From assembly GCA_016721425.1 (NCBI GenBank), contig JADKID010000038.1, positions 744,001-808,000 of the forward strand: a stretch of 64,000 nucleotides of DNA. Reading direction: 5' to 3'. The notes beneath the pieces were generated by a model. It saw nothing but the letters and a program-made list of their open reading frames with translations, had not been told where the DNA came from and did not search any database. The position numbers were made by a program, and so were the translations under genes. The stretch is from Bryobacterales bacterium. Its GTDB lineage: Bacteria > Acidobacteriota > Terriglobia > Bryobacterales > Bryobacteraceae. Each line of letters begins with the position of its first letter. The stretch's first letter is position 1. Of the stretch, positions 16,614-25,960 are shown one piece after another.

Positions 16614-17726
16614 CTACCCGCACACCGTCCCCGCGATCATCCGCGTGCCGTTCTCCTGGTTGAAGTAGTACACCGTCAACACCTGCCCGCCCGGCAGCAC
16701 GGCCGCCCACGGATAGCCGAGATCGCCGCTCCCGCCGTCGTCCCGCAACACGATCTCCGGGGCGGTCCGCGCGTCCGTACACTCCGGATTCAGGATCCGC
16801 GCGCGAATCCCGAACGGCTTGTGGCGGTAGCCGTAGGCCAGCCACACGCGCCCGTCCGGCAGCCGCACGGCGTGATGGGGATGGCCCTGGAAGCCGGCGC
16901 CCTCCCAACGGAAACTCTTGCCGCCATCCGTCGAGCGGGCGATCACGGTCTGGTCGTCATACTTCTCAGTCCGCACGAAGGCCACCAGCTCGCCCTGCGC
17001 CGTCTCATAGAGCGACGTCTCGTTGAAGCCGATCTTGGCGTCCACCGCGATGGGACACGAGTACGTCCAGGTAGAGCCGCCATCGGCGGAGATCATCAAC
17101 GAGATGCCGCCGTGCCCGGCCGGCGTCTGATGGGCCACCGCCCAGTACACCCGCCCGTCGCGGCCCTGGCACATCGCTCCGCGGTTGTAGGAGGGCAGCG
17201 GCGCGCCGAAGGGGTCTTTGGCGTCCGTGCCCGGAGTGGGCGGCGGCACGATGGGGCCCTGCCAGCTGCGGCCTCCGTCGCGCGACCGCACCATGTAGCC
17301 GCCGAGAAACGCGTAGGGCTTGCGCTCCGGCGCCGGGGGCATCTGGTACCACGCATAGCTGCTGCATAGAATCGACCCGTCGCGCAGGGCAAGAAGGCAC
17401 GGATCCTGCGAGCCGCCCTCGGAGTGGGTCCAGATCAGCTCCGGCTCCGCGCTCCAGGTCGCGCCCTGATCCCGCGAGCGCACCAGCACCAGATTGCTGT
17501 TGGCGTCGGTGTGCGTGATGCCGGACGCACCCGTGCGCCGCCGGTCCGGCGCGCGCCGGAAGGCCACCAGCAACTCTCCATCGGGCCTTCGCAGGATCGA
17601 CGGAAAGGCGCTGTAGAAACGCTCGTTGCGGTAGATCACCACGTCCCGGATCTTGCGCAGCTCGCGCGCGGGGCGCAGCGGCGGCGCCGCCAGTGTTGCC
17701 AGAAATTGCCCGCGTGTCAGTTCCAT
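16614..17726 (-). CDS. Exported sialidase-like six-bladed beta-propeller (BNR repeats)
   Basis: A 370-residue protein with four Asp-box motifs (SRDQGATW, SRDGGRSW, SADGGSTW, STDGGKSF) spaced through the sequence, diagnostic of sialidase/neuraminidase propellers. An N-terminal segment (TRGQFLATLAAPPL) resembles a weak Tat-like export signal, as is common in this lineage. Many BNR proteins here are annotated exo-alpha-sialidase, but the RIP motif and the full arginine triad were not clearly located, so glycosidase activity is uncertain. ATG 17726 is preceded by a good Shine-Dalgarno (agggagg). It is divergent from the TIGR03437 protein. Confidence 0.75.
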   Translation of the reverse strand: MELTRGQFLATLAAPPLRPARELRKIRDVVIYRNERFYSAFPSILRRPDGELLVAFRRAPDRRRTGASGITHTDANSNLVLVRSRDQGATWSAEPELIWTHSEGGSQDPCLLALRDGSILCSSYAWYQMPPAPERKPYAFLGGYMVRSRDGGRSWQGPIVPPPTPGTDAKDPFGAPLPSYNRGAMCQGRDGRVYWAVAHQTPAGHGGISLMISADGGSTWTYSCPIAVDAKIGFNETSLYETAQGELVAFVRTEKYDDQTVIARSTDGGKSFRWEGAGFQGHPHHAVRLPDGRVWLAYGYRHKPFGIRARILNPECTDARTAPEIVLRDDGGSGDLGYPWAAVLPGGQVLTVYYFNQENGTRMIAGTVCG

Positions 17727-17957
17727 GCGTCGTGGTCCTCCCTGTCTTCGACGGAGGCCAGTATAGCAGCGGATCGCACGCCGGATTGGATCAGCGGGTG
17801 CCCGTGGAGAACGTGGAGCCCTGCACACCGCCGGCAATCCGCCGCCCGGAAAGTATCCTGATATCGGCGGAAATATTCAGAGACGGATGTCTGAAAATCT
17901 CCTTGCACCAGGCGCACACCAGGCATAGACTGGAGCCGCATACGGAGGTCGGCGAGC

Positions 17958-20936
17958 ATGCGTGCAACGTGGTGCGCGGTATGGATCTGTGTGGCGTCGG
18001 GCGGAGCCTGGGCTCAGCCGTCGTTGTCGCCCACCGGGGCCGAGGTCGCGCTCTCACAACCGGGCCACTGGCTGGCGGGCCGGGCGTACACGCTGCGCAT
18101 CAGCCGGACGGGCGGCACGCAGTGCGGCCCATTGCTGGCAGACCTCGCTGGAATGCCGGGGAGCTTCACGTGGACTGCCTCGGGCGCCTCCGCCGATCTT
18201 GCCGGAACGTTCACCGCTCCGGCGAAGTACCACTTCAGCGTCAAGGCCACCTGCGCGGACGGCTCCACGCAGGGCGCCTACACCATCGAGGTGGGCGGGC
18301 CGATGACGATGCTGGCCGGGCGCTATCTGCCGCCCTGCACCGTGGGCGTGGGGTGCGTGGCCTATCTGGCCAGGGCTGGCGTGCCGGCCTACGTCGCGCG
18401 TGTGACATCGGGGGCATTGCCGGCCGGTTGTGAACTGGTGGCCGGCCGGATCAACAACAGCACACGTGGCGTCATGCTGGCCTGCATCGCGGCGGTTGCG
18501 GGCACCTACACGTTTGACGTGGCGGTGACGGATGGATTGCAGGAATCTCTGAGCGGGAGCTACTCTCTGCTGATCGGGCCGCCGGGGCGATTTTATACCT
18601 CGCAGAACGTGATGGCGTTTTCGCTGCAGGCGGGCGGGGCGGCGCAGACCCAGCCGATCGGCGTGGGGACGAATGATCTGAGCGTGGTGGCCTTTACCGT
18701 ATCCTCCGATGCGCCGTGGCTCACTGCAACGGCGACGGCGGGCAAGACTCCGGCCAGCGTCAGCGTGCAGGCCGATCCGGCGCTACTGGCGGCCGGGCCG
18801 TATGAGGGCCATGTCACCCTGACGCCCGCCGGCGGGCTGGGCGCGGTGACGGTGACGGTGACGGCGGTGGTGAGCGATGCGGCGCCGATGTTGGGCGCGG
18901 CGCCGGACAGCGTGGAGATCGAGATCCCGCCGGGCGACGAAGCACGGGCCTACACGATGAGTTTTGGCGCGTGGAACTCCGGCACTCTGGGGCTGACGGC
19001 GGCGGTTTCGGTCATCACGTCCAGCGCCGTGCTGCCGTGGCTCAGCGTGGATCCGGCAGAGGTGAGCCTGGGACCGGGCGAGGCGAAGGCCCTCACCGTC
19101 CAAGTGGATGCCTCGCGGTTACGGGCGGGCACGCACCAGGGTTGGGTACAACTGCGCGCCGAGGGGCAGGGCCGGATGATCCCGGTGACTGTGGTGGTGC
19201 CGAAGACGGAGAAGGTGCCGATCCTGAGCGTGAGCAAAAGCGCCTGGGCGTCCGGGCCGATCTGGTACAACCTGACCGACACGAACTTCGACGACAACGT
19301 GGTCAATGTGATGAACGATGAGTGGAGCACGATGATGGACTTCACGGCATCGGTGGAAGGCTTGGGCGGGTGGGGCTCGGTGCATCCGGCAGTGGGGAGC
19401 TCGACCGGCGGCACGGAGTTTCCCCTCAACATCAGCATCAACCAGGCGCAGCTGGGTCCGGGACGGTACGAGGGCTTGCTGACGGTGGTGGCGCCGGGCG
19501 CGAAGAACTCGCCCTCCTATTCGAAGGTGGTGCATGTGCTGACACAAGAGGGCGCGGAGAGCGGCTCGTCCAATCCCGTGGCGTCCGAGAATGACAGCCC
19601 GGTGGTAACCGGCGAGGCCGGCGCCACGGCACAGATCCGGATCGTGAATCCGGGCAACTGGCCGGTGCAGTTCTCTGTGGCGTGTCCGGGCGGCGAACTG
19701 ATCATCGACAATCCAACGGGTGTGGCGGAGGCGCGCAGCACCGCCACCGTGACGGCGCGCGTGAATGAGAGCAATCTGAGCATTGCGGAGCGGAAAGCGC
19801 TGTGGGAGACCCGCATGTGGGGCCTGGCGAATTCGACGAACACTTCGCAGCAGTTGCAGTCTCTGGTGCTGCCGTCGCGGACAGGCGGGATGGGACGCTC
19901 GCGGAGAGAAGCGGAAGAGTGTTCCGCGGCGCGCCTGTTTGTAGCGCCGGCGGCGCCGGCCAACTACTTCCAGCGGCAGGCGGACTGGCCGCTGGAGATT
20001 CGCGCCGTGGTCATGGACGATTGCGGGAAGGCCGTGACGGACGCGGGCCTGACGGCGTCGTTCAGCAATGGCGATGCCAGCGTTGCGCTGACGCTTTCGG
20101 ATGCGGCCAAAGGGATGTTCCGGGGCATGTGGACGCCGGGCAATGCGGGCAATGTCACCGTGACGCTGCGGGCGATGAGGGCGGGCCTGAGTGTGGCATC
20201 GGAGCAGATCTTCGGCGCCATCACCGAGGTGGAGGGCGGAGCCGTGTTGGAAAACGGCGGCATCGTGAACGTCGCCTATCCGGTAACGGGTGCGCCGGCA
20301 AGCCCCGGTGCGGTGGTGGTGATCCGCGGCAGGAATCTGGTGGCGGAGGCTGCCAGCGCCGAGGAAGACCCGCTGCCGCGGCAACTGGGCGGCGCGACGG
20401 TGTTAATCGGCGGCATCGAGGCGCCGTTGTTCTCGGTGAGCCCGGAGCAGATCAAGGCGCAGGTGCCGTTGGAACTGGCCGCCGACGAGGCCTACAACGT
20501 CGTGATCCGCACGGGCGACCGCGTCACCACGCCCAAACGGCTGCGGCTGGCGTTGGTCTCGCCCGGCATCGTGGCCGATGTCGATGGCCGTGCGCTGGCG
20601 GAGCATGCGGACAGAACGCCGGTTAGCGCGGACGCGCCCGTGAAGGCAGGTGAGGAGTTTGTTCTCTACGCAGTCGGCATGGGGCTGGTGAGCGAGCCCG
20701 TGCCGAGCGGGATGATGACTCCGGAATCACAGGCGGCACTGGTGCTCTCCGCGCCGGCCGTCACGCTGGGCGGGAAGGACGCTGTGGTGATGTCGGCCAT
20801 GCTGGCGCCGGGCGGCGTGGGCTTGTACAAAGTGGTGATCCAGGCGCCCGCGGAACTGCCGGCGGGCGATCTGCCGCTGGTGTTGACACAGGAGGGGGTG
20901 GCGGCGAATCCCGTGACGGTGGCCGTGGGACAGTAG
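17958..20936 (+). CDS. Secreted multidomain protein with Solibacter-type C-terminal domain (TIGR03437-like)
   Basis: The 992-residue protein begins with a signal peptide ending at GAWAQ. Residues about 25-200 and 200-430 form Ig/BACON-like beta domains (repeated V-S-x-D-x-x-W-L-x-x pattern). Residues from about 755 to the end match the Solibacter C-terminal domain: G-I-V-N-x-A, SPGAVVVIRGRNL, LGGATVLIGG-I-E-A-P-L-F, and a VPxEL...VVIRTG continuation. That domain is nearly specific to Bryobacteraceae, where it ends many secreted proteins; its role is unknown. No enzyme motif was found. An RBS (ggagg, about 17944) stands nine bases before ATG 17958. Confidence 0.85.
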   Translation: MRATWCAVWICVASGGAWAQPSLSPTGAEVALSQPGHWLAGRAYTLRISRTGGTQCGPLLADLAGMPGSFTWTASGASADLAGTFTAPAKYHFSVKATCADGSTQGAYTIEVGGPMTMLAGRYLPPCTVGVGCVAYLARAGVPAYVARVTSGALPAGCELVAGRINNSTRGVMLACIAAVAGTYTFDVAVTDGLQESLSGSYSLLIGPPGRFYTSQNVMAFSLQAGGAAQTQPIGVGTNDLSVVAFTVSSDAPWLTATATAGKTPASVSVQADPALLAAGPYEGHVTLTPAGGLGAVTVTVTAVVSDAAPMLGAAPDSVEIEIPPGDEARAYTMSFGAWNSGTLGLTAAVSVITSSAVLPWLSVDPAEVSLGPGEAKALTVQVDASRLRAGTHQGWVQLRAEGQGRMIPVTVVVPKTEKVPILSVSKSAWASGPIWYNLTDTNFDDNVVNVMNDEWSTMMDFTASVEGLGGWGSVHPAVGSSTGGTEFPLNISINQAQLGPGRYEGLLTVVAPGAKNSPSYSKVVHVLTQEGAESGSSNPVASENDSPVVTGEAGATAQIRIVNPGNWPVQFSVACPGGELIIDNPTGVAEARSTATVTARVNESNLSIAERKALWETRMWGLANSTNTSQQLQSLVLPSRTGGMGRSRREAEECSAARLFVAPAAPANYFQRQADWPLEIRAVVMDDCGKAVTDAGLTASFSNGDASVALTLSDAAKGMFRGMWTPGNAGNVTVTLRAMRAGLSVASEQIFGAITEVEGGAVLENGGIVNVAYPVTGAPASPGAVVVIRGRNLVAEAASAEEDPLPRQLGGATVLIGGIEAPLFSVSPEQIKAQVPLELAADEAYNVVIRTGDRVTTPKRLRLALVSPGIVADVDGRALAEHADRTPVSADAPVKAGEEFVLYAVGMGLVSEPVPSGMMTPESQAALVLSAPAVTLGGKDAVVMSAMLAPGGVGLYKVVIQAPAELPAGDLPLVLTQEGVAANPVTVAVGQ

Positions 20937-21004
20937 TCTCCGCGCCACGGACCGCATTTCAGACGCGCGTAACCGCAAACCGATGAGCGCTCGTCCTGAG
21001 AGGT

Positions 21005-21679
21005 ATGAGGCATCTGATCCACCTTCCCCTGTGCGCTGCCATCGTGGCGTTGTTCGTGGTTCCCGCGGCGGCGCAGAATCGGGGGCCCGGCCGGGGCGGC
21101 CGCAGCTCGCAGTTGAGCCCGACCGTGCCCAAAACCGAGAGCGAGAAGAAGATCCTCGCCACGCTCCAGAGCGCCGTCCAGGCCGGCGAGACCTACGCCA
21201 ACGTGCCGGATTCCGACGGACGCATGTTGCGCCTCATGGTGGAGGCGATGAACGCCCGCAACGTGGTGGAGATCGGCACATCCACCGGCCTTTCCGGTCT
21301 CTGGTTCGCCATGGGACTCGAAAAGACCGGCGGCCATCTGACGACGTTTGAGATGGATCCGGGCCGGGCTGCCACGGCGCGCGAGCACTTCCGCAAGGCC
21401 GGTGTGGAGCGGCTGGTCACCATCGTGATGGGCGATGCCCACGAGACGATCAAACGCCTCAAGGAGCCCATCGATCTCGTCTTCATCGACGCCGACAAGG
21501 AGGGCTACATCGATTACCTCAACAAGCTGCTGCCGCTCGTCCGCGCGGGTGGCATCATCGCCGCGCACAATGTCGATATGACACCTGAGTACCTGGCGGC
21601 AGTCGGCAAGAACCCCGATCTGGAAACCGTCGGGATCAGCGGTGGCGGCGGGTTGGCTCTCACGCTCAAGAAGCGCTGA
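21005..21679 (+). CDS. O-methyltransferase family 3-like protein with signal peptide
   Basis: A 224-residue class I SAM-dependent methyltransferase resembling catechol/caffeoyl-CoA O-methyltransferases. Motif I reads VVEIGTSTGLSGLW (about residue 83), followed by FEMDPGRAATAREHF and the metal/substrate motif DLVFIDADKEGYIDYLN near residue 160, then HNVDMTP. Unusually the N-terminus is a clear signal peptide (MRHLIHLPLCAAIVALFVVPAAAQ), so the enzyme appears exported, although SAM is cytosolic. Its 3' end overlaps the convergent DUF1080 gene by 14 bases. Confidence 0.85.
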   Translation: MRHLIHLPLCAAIVALFVVPAAAQNRGPGRGGRSSQLSPTVPKTESEKKILATLQSAVQAGETYANVPDSDGRMLRLMVEAMNARNVVEIGTSTGLSGLWFAMGLEKTGGHLTTFEMDPGRAATAREHFRKAGVERLVTIVMGDAHETIKRLKEPIDLVFIDADKEGYIDYLNKLLPLVRAGGIIAAHNVDMTPEYLAAVGKNPDLETVGISGGGGLALTLKKR

Positions 21680-22313
21680 GCCGGCGGTATTCGATCTTGC
21701 GCAGTTTGGAAGTGGTGGAATAGGACGCGATGCCGAACGGCCGGGAGAGATCAATGTCGCCGAAGCGCAGGCCCACCTTGCGATCGCCGATGTAGACGTT
21801 GATGATCGGTTCGCCGTCGATCCAGGCGTCAATGCGGTCCCACGTTACGCGCAGCAGCAACTTGTACCAGCGGCCGGTTTCAAACACAACCGCCTGGCGG
21901 GTGTCGTTCTCCGATGCGTCCATGTCGTCCAGGCTGGAGAGCCCCACCACTGTACCGCCCCAGCCGCCGTTGATCCACGTGCAGTGGGTGTCGTGTACGG
22001 GGAAGGTGATGCCGGCGAAGAAGTCGTGCCCGGCCACGCGCGCCGCCTCCAGACGCACCTCGTAGTCGTACTTCGGAAACTCCTTCGTCCAGGTGATGCC
22101 GGTCATCAGGCCGTTGCCGAGCACGATGGCCGAATCCGCGATGGTCACTTTGCCGTGGCTGGAAAAAGGTGTCTCCTTCCAGCCCGCGAGCGTCGCGCCG
22201 TCGAACATGGGGATCCACACTGGAGCTGGCTCTGGGGCGGGCGCGGGCGCGGAGCTCTGGCCCCACGCCGCGGACGCCGCCAACATCCCAAACTCCCGCC
22301 TGGTGATCCCCAT
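21666..22313 (-). CDS. Exported DUF1080 protein (3-keto-disaccharide hydrolase-like)
   Basis: This 215-residue protein starts MGITRREFGMLAASAAWGQ, a Tat-like signal (TRREFG). The mature region shows the DUF1080 fold, a concanavalin-like jelly roll: MFDGATLAGWKE near the start, YDYEVRLEAAR in the middle, and NVYIGDRKVGLRFGDIDL...GIASYSTTSKLRKIEYR at the end. Pfam names the family 3-keto-disaccharide hydrolase. It is last in a minus-strand operon after a TIM-barrel isomerase-like gene (14 bases away) and a Gfo/Idh oxidoreductase, consistent with a shared sugar-oxidation route. Confidence 0.85.
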   Translation of the reverse strand: MGITRREFGMLAASAAWGQSSAPAPAPEPAPVWIPMFDGATLAGWKETPFSSHGKVTIADSAIVLGNGLMTGITWTKEFPKYDYEVRLEAARVAGHDFFAGITFPVHDTHCTWINGGWGGTVVGLSSLDDMDASENDTRQAVVFETGRWYKLLLRVTWDRIDAWIDGEPIINVYIGDRKVGLRFGDIDLSRPFGIASYSTTSKLRKIEYRRLSAS

Positions 22314-22326
22314 ATCCGCGCGTGCC

Positions 22327-23298
22327 TTACGACAGGATCTTGCGCAGGTTCTGATACGCGATGCGGCAGTCTTCCAGCGCGTCGCGGCCTCCCGCGCCGG
22401 CGGTGTCCTGCTCAATCACGAAGTACTTCAGCCCCGCGATTTTGGCGTTGGCAAAGACCGCTTTGTAATCGATATCGCCCTCGGCCATGGTGACGATTTT
22501 GCTGGCCCGCGCCCGCGCGTTGGGCGTGAGCTTGGGATCGGCGTCCTTGTACTTGGCGTCCTTCACATGCCACAGCTCATAGCGGCCGGGATTCTTCTGG
22601 AACATCGCGATGGGGTCCTGGCCCGCCATGCACGCCCAGCCGATATCGAGCTGCATCGCCACCAGAGCCGGGTCGGTGTGGCTGAGCAGAATGTCGTACT
22701 GCGTCGTCTTGCCGTCGTCCAGCAGTTCGAACTCGCCAGCATGATTGTGGATGTGGTTCTTCATGCCGAACTTCTTCAGCAGCGCGCCGCGCTGGTTCAG
22801 TTGCTCGGCGGAGCGCTTGACCGAATCCACCGTCATCGGCGGGCGCTGTGGCATGGCACGGTTGGGGCCGCCGGGCGCGCCGGGGGCTCCGGCGCCGGGC
22901 GGTGGCGCGGGCGGGCGTGGCGGCCGCGGCGTATTGATGGTGGTGTACTTAATACCCATCAGCGCCTGGCCTTCCAGTTCCTTCTCCAGCCCCGGCCCTT
23001 CCGTGGCGCCGGCGTGGGTGCTGTACACCTTGAGCCCGTACTTGTCGAGCAGCGCCTTATACTTCGCGGGCTCCATGTGGTTGTAGGGGTCGGCTGGCTC
23101 CACCTCTTTGTAGCCCATCGCGGCCAGCTTGGCCAGCGTCGGCTCGTAGCCCTCGGGTGTGAGCAGGCTCCTTACCGTGAACAGCTCCAGCCCGATATGG
23201 TTTTTCCAGTCGGGCGCGCTTTGGGCCATCAGCCCGCTGGCGGCAGCCGTAGCGGCGGCCTGCCCCAGAAATGTGCGGCGATCCATTTGAGAACTCAT
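22327..23298 (-). CDS. Exported xylose-isomerase-like TIM barrel (sugar phosphate isomerase/epimerase family)
   Basis: A 323-residue AP_endonuc_2-type TIM barrel. The N-terminus (MSSQMDRRTFLGQAAATAAASG) is Tat-like. Metal ligands expected for the family are visible: Glu in HNHAGEFE, Asp in MQLDIGW, His in LWHVKD and Glu in YFVIEQD. A Pro/Gly-rich insert of about 35 residues (after INTPRPP) interrupts the barrel between early strands and is probably a surface loop. The family includes isomerases, epimerases and lyases of keto-sugars. Start ATG 23298 lies two bases after the Gfo/Idh stop; ATG 23286 is an alternative. Confidence 0.85.
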   Translation of the reverse strand: MSSQMDRRTFLGQAAATAAASGLMAQSAPDWKNHIGLELFTVRSLLTPEGYEPTLAKLAAMGYKEVEPADPYNHMEPAKYKALLDKYGLKVYSTHAGATEGPGLEKELEGQALMGIKYTTINTPRPPRPPAPPPGAGAPGAPGGPNRAMPQRPPMTVDSVKRSAEQLNQRGALLKKFGMKNHIHNHAGEFELLDDGKTTQYDILLSHTDPALVAMQLDIGWACMAGQDPIAMFQKNPGRYELWHVKDAKYKDADPKLTPNARARASKIVTMAEGDIDYKAVFANAKIAGLKYFVIEQDTAGAGGRDALEDCRIAYQNLRKILS

Positions 23299-23300
23299 GA

Positions 23301-24926
23301 TTACAGTTTTACCTCCCAGCCTTTGCGGAACGTGGGCTTCACCCACTTGTTAGCTTCCTTGCTGTTGGTGAACTCGCCCTTGGCGTTGTCCCACATCAGC
23401 TTCCCGTCAACGTGCACTGCCGCCGCGCCCAGCACCAGCCACTCCGTGTACTTGCCGGCGATGGCGAAGTTGCTACAGGCCGGGGCGCCGCCCTTGCAGG
23501 CGCGCACCCAGTCTCGCGTATGGGCGGAGTGATTGGAGCCCGTGCTGGCGCCCGGGGAGCGCTGCAGGTACGGCGCGGGCAGCTTGTATTCGGCCCACTT
23601 CGAGCCAGGCAGCAGGCCCACACCCTCGCCCCGCCCGCTGGTGCCCATGTAGCCCTTGGAGCCGACGAAGATGCTGTTGTATCCGCTGCCCTGGGGCCGG
23701 CGTGGCGGTGGCGCCGCGGCCGCGGTTGCGCCAGGCGCCCGGGGCGGCGCTCCGCCCGAGCCGGGAACGAATCCACCCTGCCCGGAAACCGGACCCACCT
23801 GCGGACCCTGGCCGGGCAGTTTGCGCGCGTCTTCCACTGTCATCCCGGGCGGCGTATAGGCATCGCCGCCGGCGTGGTGATACCAGTAGATCGAGACGGG
23901 CGGCATGCCCTGCCGCGCCGCGAAATCGTAGCGGATGGCCAGCTCGTCGGGGAACGTGAACGCGGGCAGCGAGTTCTTTTTGATGCACTCGACGCTCACC
24001 AGATACTGCGGGTCGAGTTGCAGAGCCCAGTTGGCGGGGCCCAGGATATGCACGCCCCAATCGCCGATCAGGCTGCTGCCAAAGTCGTAGAAGCCGCGCC
24101 AGTTGAATGGCAGATAGAATCCGAAATTGTCCGAGCGGGGCGCGACGCGCGGTGCCGCGGCCGGAGGCATCCCGGCGGGCCGCCCGCGATTGGCGCGCTC
24201 GATGACGAATTGCCGGTACTCGTCGTCGCCGGCGGTAAAGGGCCGCAGCGCCGCTCCGCCCAGCCACAGATCCCAATCCAGCGTCTCGGGCACCGGCGTG
24301 GGCGGCGGAATCTTCGTCATCTCCTGCGGCCAACTGGGGCGGCCGCTCCAGGCGTGCACTTCGTTCACCTCGCCGATCTCGCCGGACCAGAAGATCTCGC
24401 ACGCCACGCGCGTCGCGTCATGCGAGTAGCCCTGGTTGCCCATCTGCGTGGCCACCTTGTATCTCTCGGCGGCCTGCGTCAGGATGCGCGCCTCCCAGGA
24501 AGTCCGCGTCAGCGGCTTTTCCACGTACACGTGTTTCCCCTGCTGCATGCAGGCCAGGGCGCAATAGGCGTGCATGTGGTCCGGCGTGCCGATCACCACC
24601 GCGTCGATGTCCTTGCCCTGCTTGTCGAGCATCTGCCGGAAATCCCGGAACTTCGCCGCCTTCGGAAAGCGCTCAAAGGACTCATTGCCGCGGAGGACGT
24701 CGACATCCGCCAGGGCCACCACGTTCTCCGTCCCGGCATGAGCCGAGCGCAGGTCCGACGCGGGTTGCCCGCCCGCCCCGATGGCCGCCAGGTTGAGCTT
24801 CTCGTTGGGCGACTTGTAGCCCGCCGCCTTCAAGGACTGCATGCTGCCGAAACCGCCCAACGGCACGGCCCCGGCCAGCAGCGATCCGTAAAAGAAATAC
24901 CTTCTCGATAGTCCGTGATCCGACAT
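23301..24926 (-). CDS. Exported Gfo/Idh/MocA-family oxidoreductase
   Basis: A 541-residue NAD(P)-binding glycoside/inositol dehydrogenase-like enzyme. A Tat signal SRRYFFYGSLLAG is at residues 7-19. The Rossmann loop AAIGAGGQ, the active-site EKP (YVEKPLTRT), and GDWGVHILGP with the catalytic Asp/His follow. A low-complexity Pro/Ala/Gly segment lies at about residues 405-445. The family oxidises a sugar carbon, often to a 3-keto sugar; Tat export with a bound cofactor would place it in the periplasm, as in glucose-fructose oxidoreductase. ATG 24926 has a good Shine-Dalgarno (gtggaggg). It leads the operon with the TIM barrel and DUF1080 gene. Confidence 0.9.
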   Translation of the reverse strand: MSDHGLSRRYFFYGSLLAGAVPLGGFGSMQSLKAAGYKSPNEKLNLAAIGAGGQPASDLRSAHAGTENVVALADVDVLRGNESFERFPKAAKFRDFRQMLDKQGKDIDAVVIGTPDHMHAYCALACMQQGKHVYVEKPLTRTSWEARILTQAAERYKVATQMGNQGYSHDATRVACEIFWSGEIGEVNEVHAWSGRPSWPQEMTKIPPPTPVPETLDWDLWLGGAALRPFTAGDDEYRQFVIERANRGRPAGMPPAAAPRVAPRSDNFGFYLPFNWRGFYDFGSSLIGDWGVHILGPANWALQLDPQYLVSVECIKKNSLPAFTFPDELAIRYDFAARQGMPPVSIYWYHHAGGDAYTPPGMTVEDARKLPGQGPQVGPVSGQGGFVPGSGGAPPRAPGATAAAAPPPRRPQGSGYNSIFVGSKGYMGTSGRGEGVGLLPGSKWAEYKLPAPYLQRSPGASTGSNHSAHTRDWVRACKGGAPACSNFAIAGKYTEWLVLGAAAVHVDGKLMWDNAKGEFTNSKEANKWVKPTFRKGWEVKL

Positions 24927-25072
24927 TCCAGCTTCCCTCCACTTTTCAACAGCTCGATCCGGGCAGCCAACGGCCCCCATTCCTGGATAAGAATGAGGGC
25001 GAAGCCAAAGTCTACATGGAATCGGAGAGCTTGGGAAGATGCGGGCGTGCCGTGCGACAATGGTCAACCTGC

Positions 25073-25960
25073 ATGGCGAACCTTGTTGCGCGACTCTTTC
25101 TCTGGCTGAGGCGGCACCCGCTCGCCGCTTGGATGTTTCTGCTCGCCTATGGTGTCGCGGTCACCTTTGCGCACGAGTCGGTGCAGGTCGCGGTGGGCGG
25201 CGTAGTGCAGATGATTGGCCGGGCGAACTGGTATCGTCTGGCGGCGGGCGTGGGCCTGGCCGTTGCCGCGTTGATGACGGCGGCGTTCGTTTCCGCGCTG
25301 CGGCGGCAGCCTATGCGCCGGCTGATGGCGGTCTACTGGGTAGCCACGCTCATCCTCGTCGGCTGCGCCTGGGGGTTTCTCACGGCGAACAATACCGAAC
25401 TGGCGCACTACCCGCAGTACTTCATCCCGGGCGCCGTGCTGATGGCCATAACGCTCTCGCCTTTGGAGTCGCTGGCGTGGGTGACACTGATTGGCGGCCT
25501 GGACGAGTGCTATCAATACTGGGGCATGCATGGCGGCTGGGGCATTCCTTACGACTTCAACGACGTGTTCATGAATCTGCTGGGCGGCGCGCTGGGCATC
25601 CTGTTCGTGCTGGCGTTCCTGCGTTGCGAGCGGGCGGAGCCGGCCGGCCTGGGCGCGTTCCTGGGGCGCGCGCTGGCGCGGCCCGGCACAGCGTTAGTCG
25701 CGGCGCTCGTGACCAGCGGCGTGGTGCTGCTAGCCACCGGCAAAATGTTGTTCTACGAGGACAAGCAGAACACTACCTACTGGCTGGCGTTGAGCCGTCT
25801 GCCGTCCGAGCCTGTCTGGTGTTGTGACGCCTCATGGGGGCCCAAGTCGTTCCACACTCTCTCTCCCTGGGAGGGCCCGGCGCTGTTGCTGGCGGCGCTG
25901 ATGTTCTATGCAGTGCTGGATTGGAATCTCAGCATCCAGGCTGTTGACGAGCGGGTATGA
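25073..25960 (+). CDS. VanZ-like integral membrane protein
   Basis: A 295-residue polytopic protein with roughly eight hydrophobic segments. The centre has the VanZ pattern: Glu-Leu-Ala-His-Y (ELAHYPQYF), then a GGLDECYQYW segment and DFNDVFMNLLGGALG. VanZ-like proteins are poorly understood; some affect glycopeptide sensitivity or envelope glycan. The start is taken as ATG 25073 (MANLVARLF); two earlier in-frame starts would add up to 19 residues. Its stop overlaps the start of the STT3-like gene (ATGA), so the two are probably co-translated. Confidence 0.78.
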   Translation: MANLVARLFLWLRRHPLAAWMFLLAYGVAVTFAHESVQVAVGGVVQMIGRANWYRLAAGVGLAVAALMTAAFVSALRRQPMRRLMAVYWVATLILVGCAWGFLTANNTELAHYPQYFIPGAVLMAITLSPLESLAWVTLIGGLDECYQYWGMHGGWGIPYDFNDVFMNLLGGALGILFVLAFLRCERAEPAGLGAFLGRALARPGTALVAALVTSGVVLLATGKMLFYEDKQNTTYWLALSRLPSEPVWCCDASWGPKSFHTLSPWEGPALLLAALMFYAVLDWNLSIQAVDERV

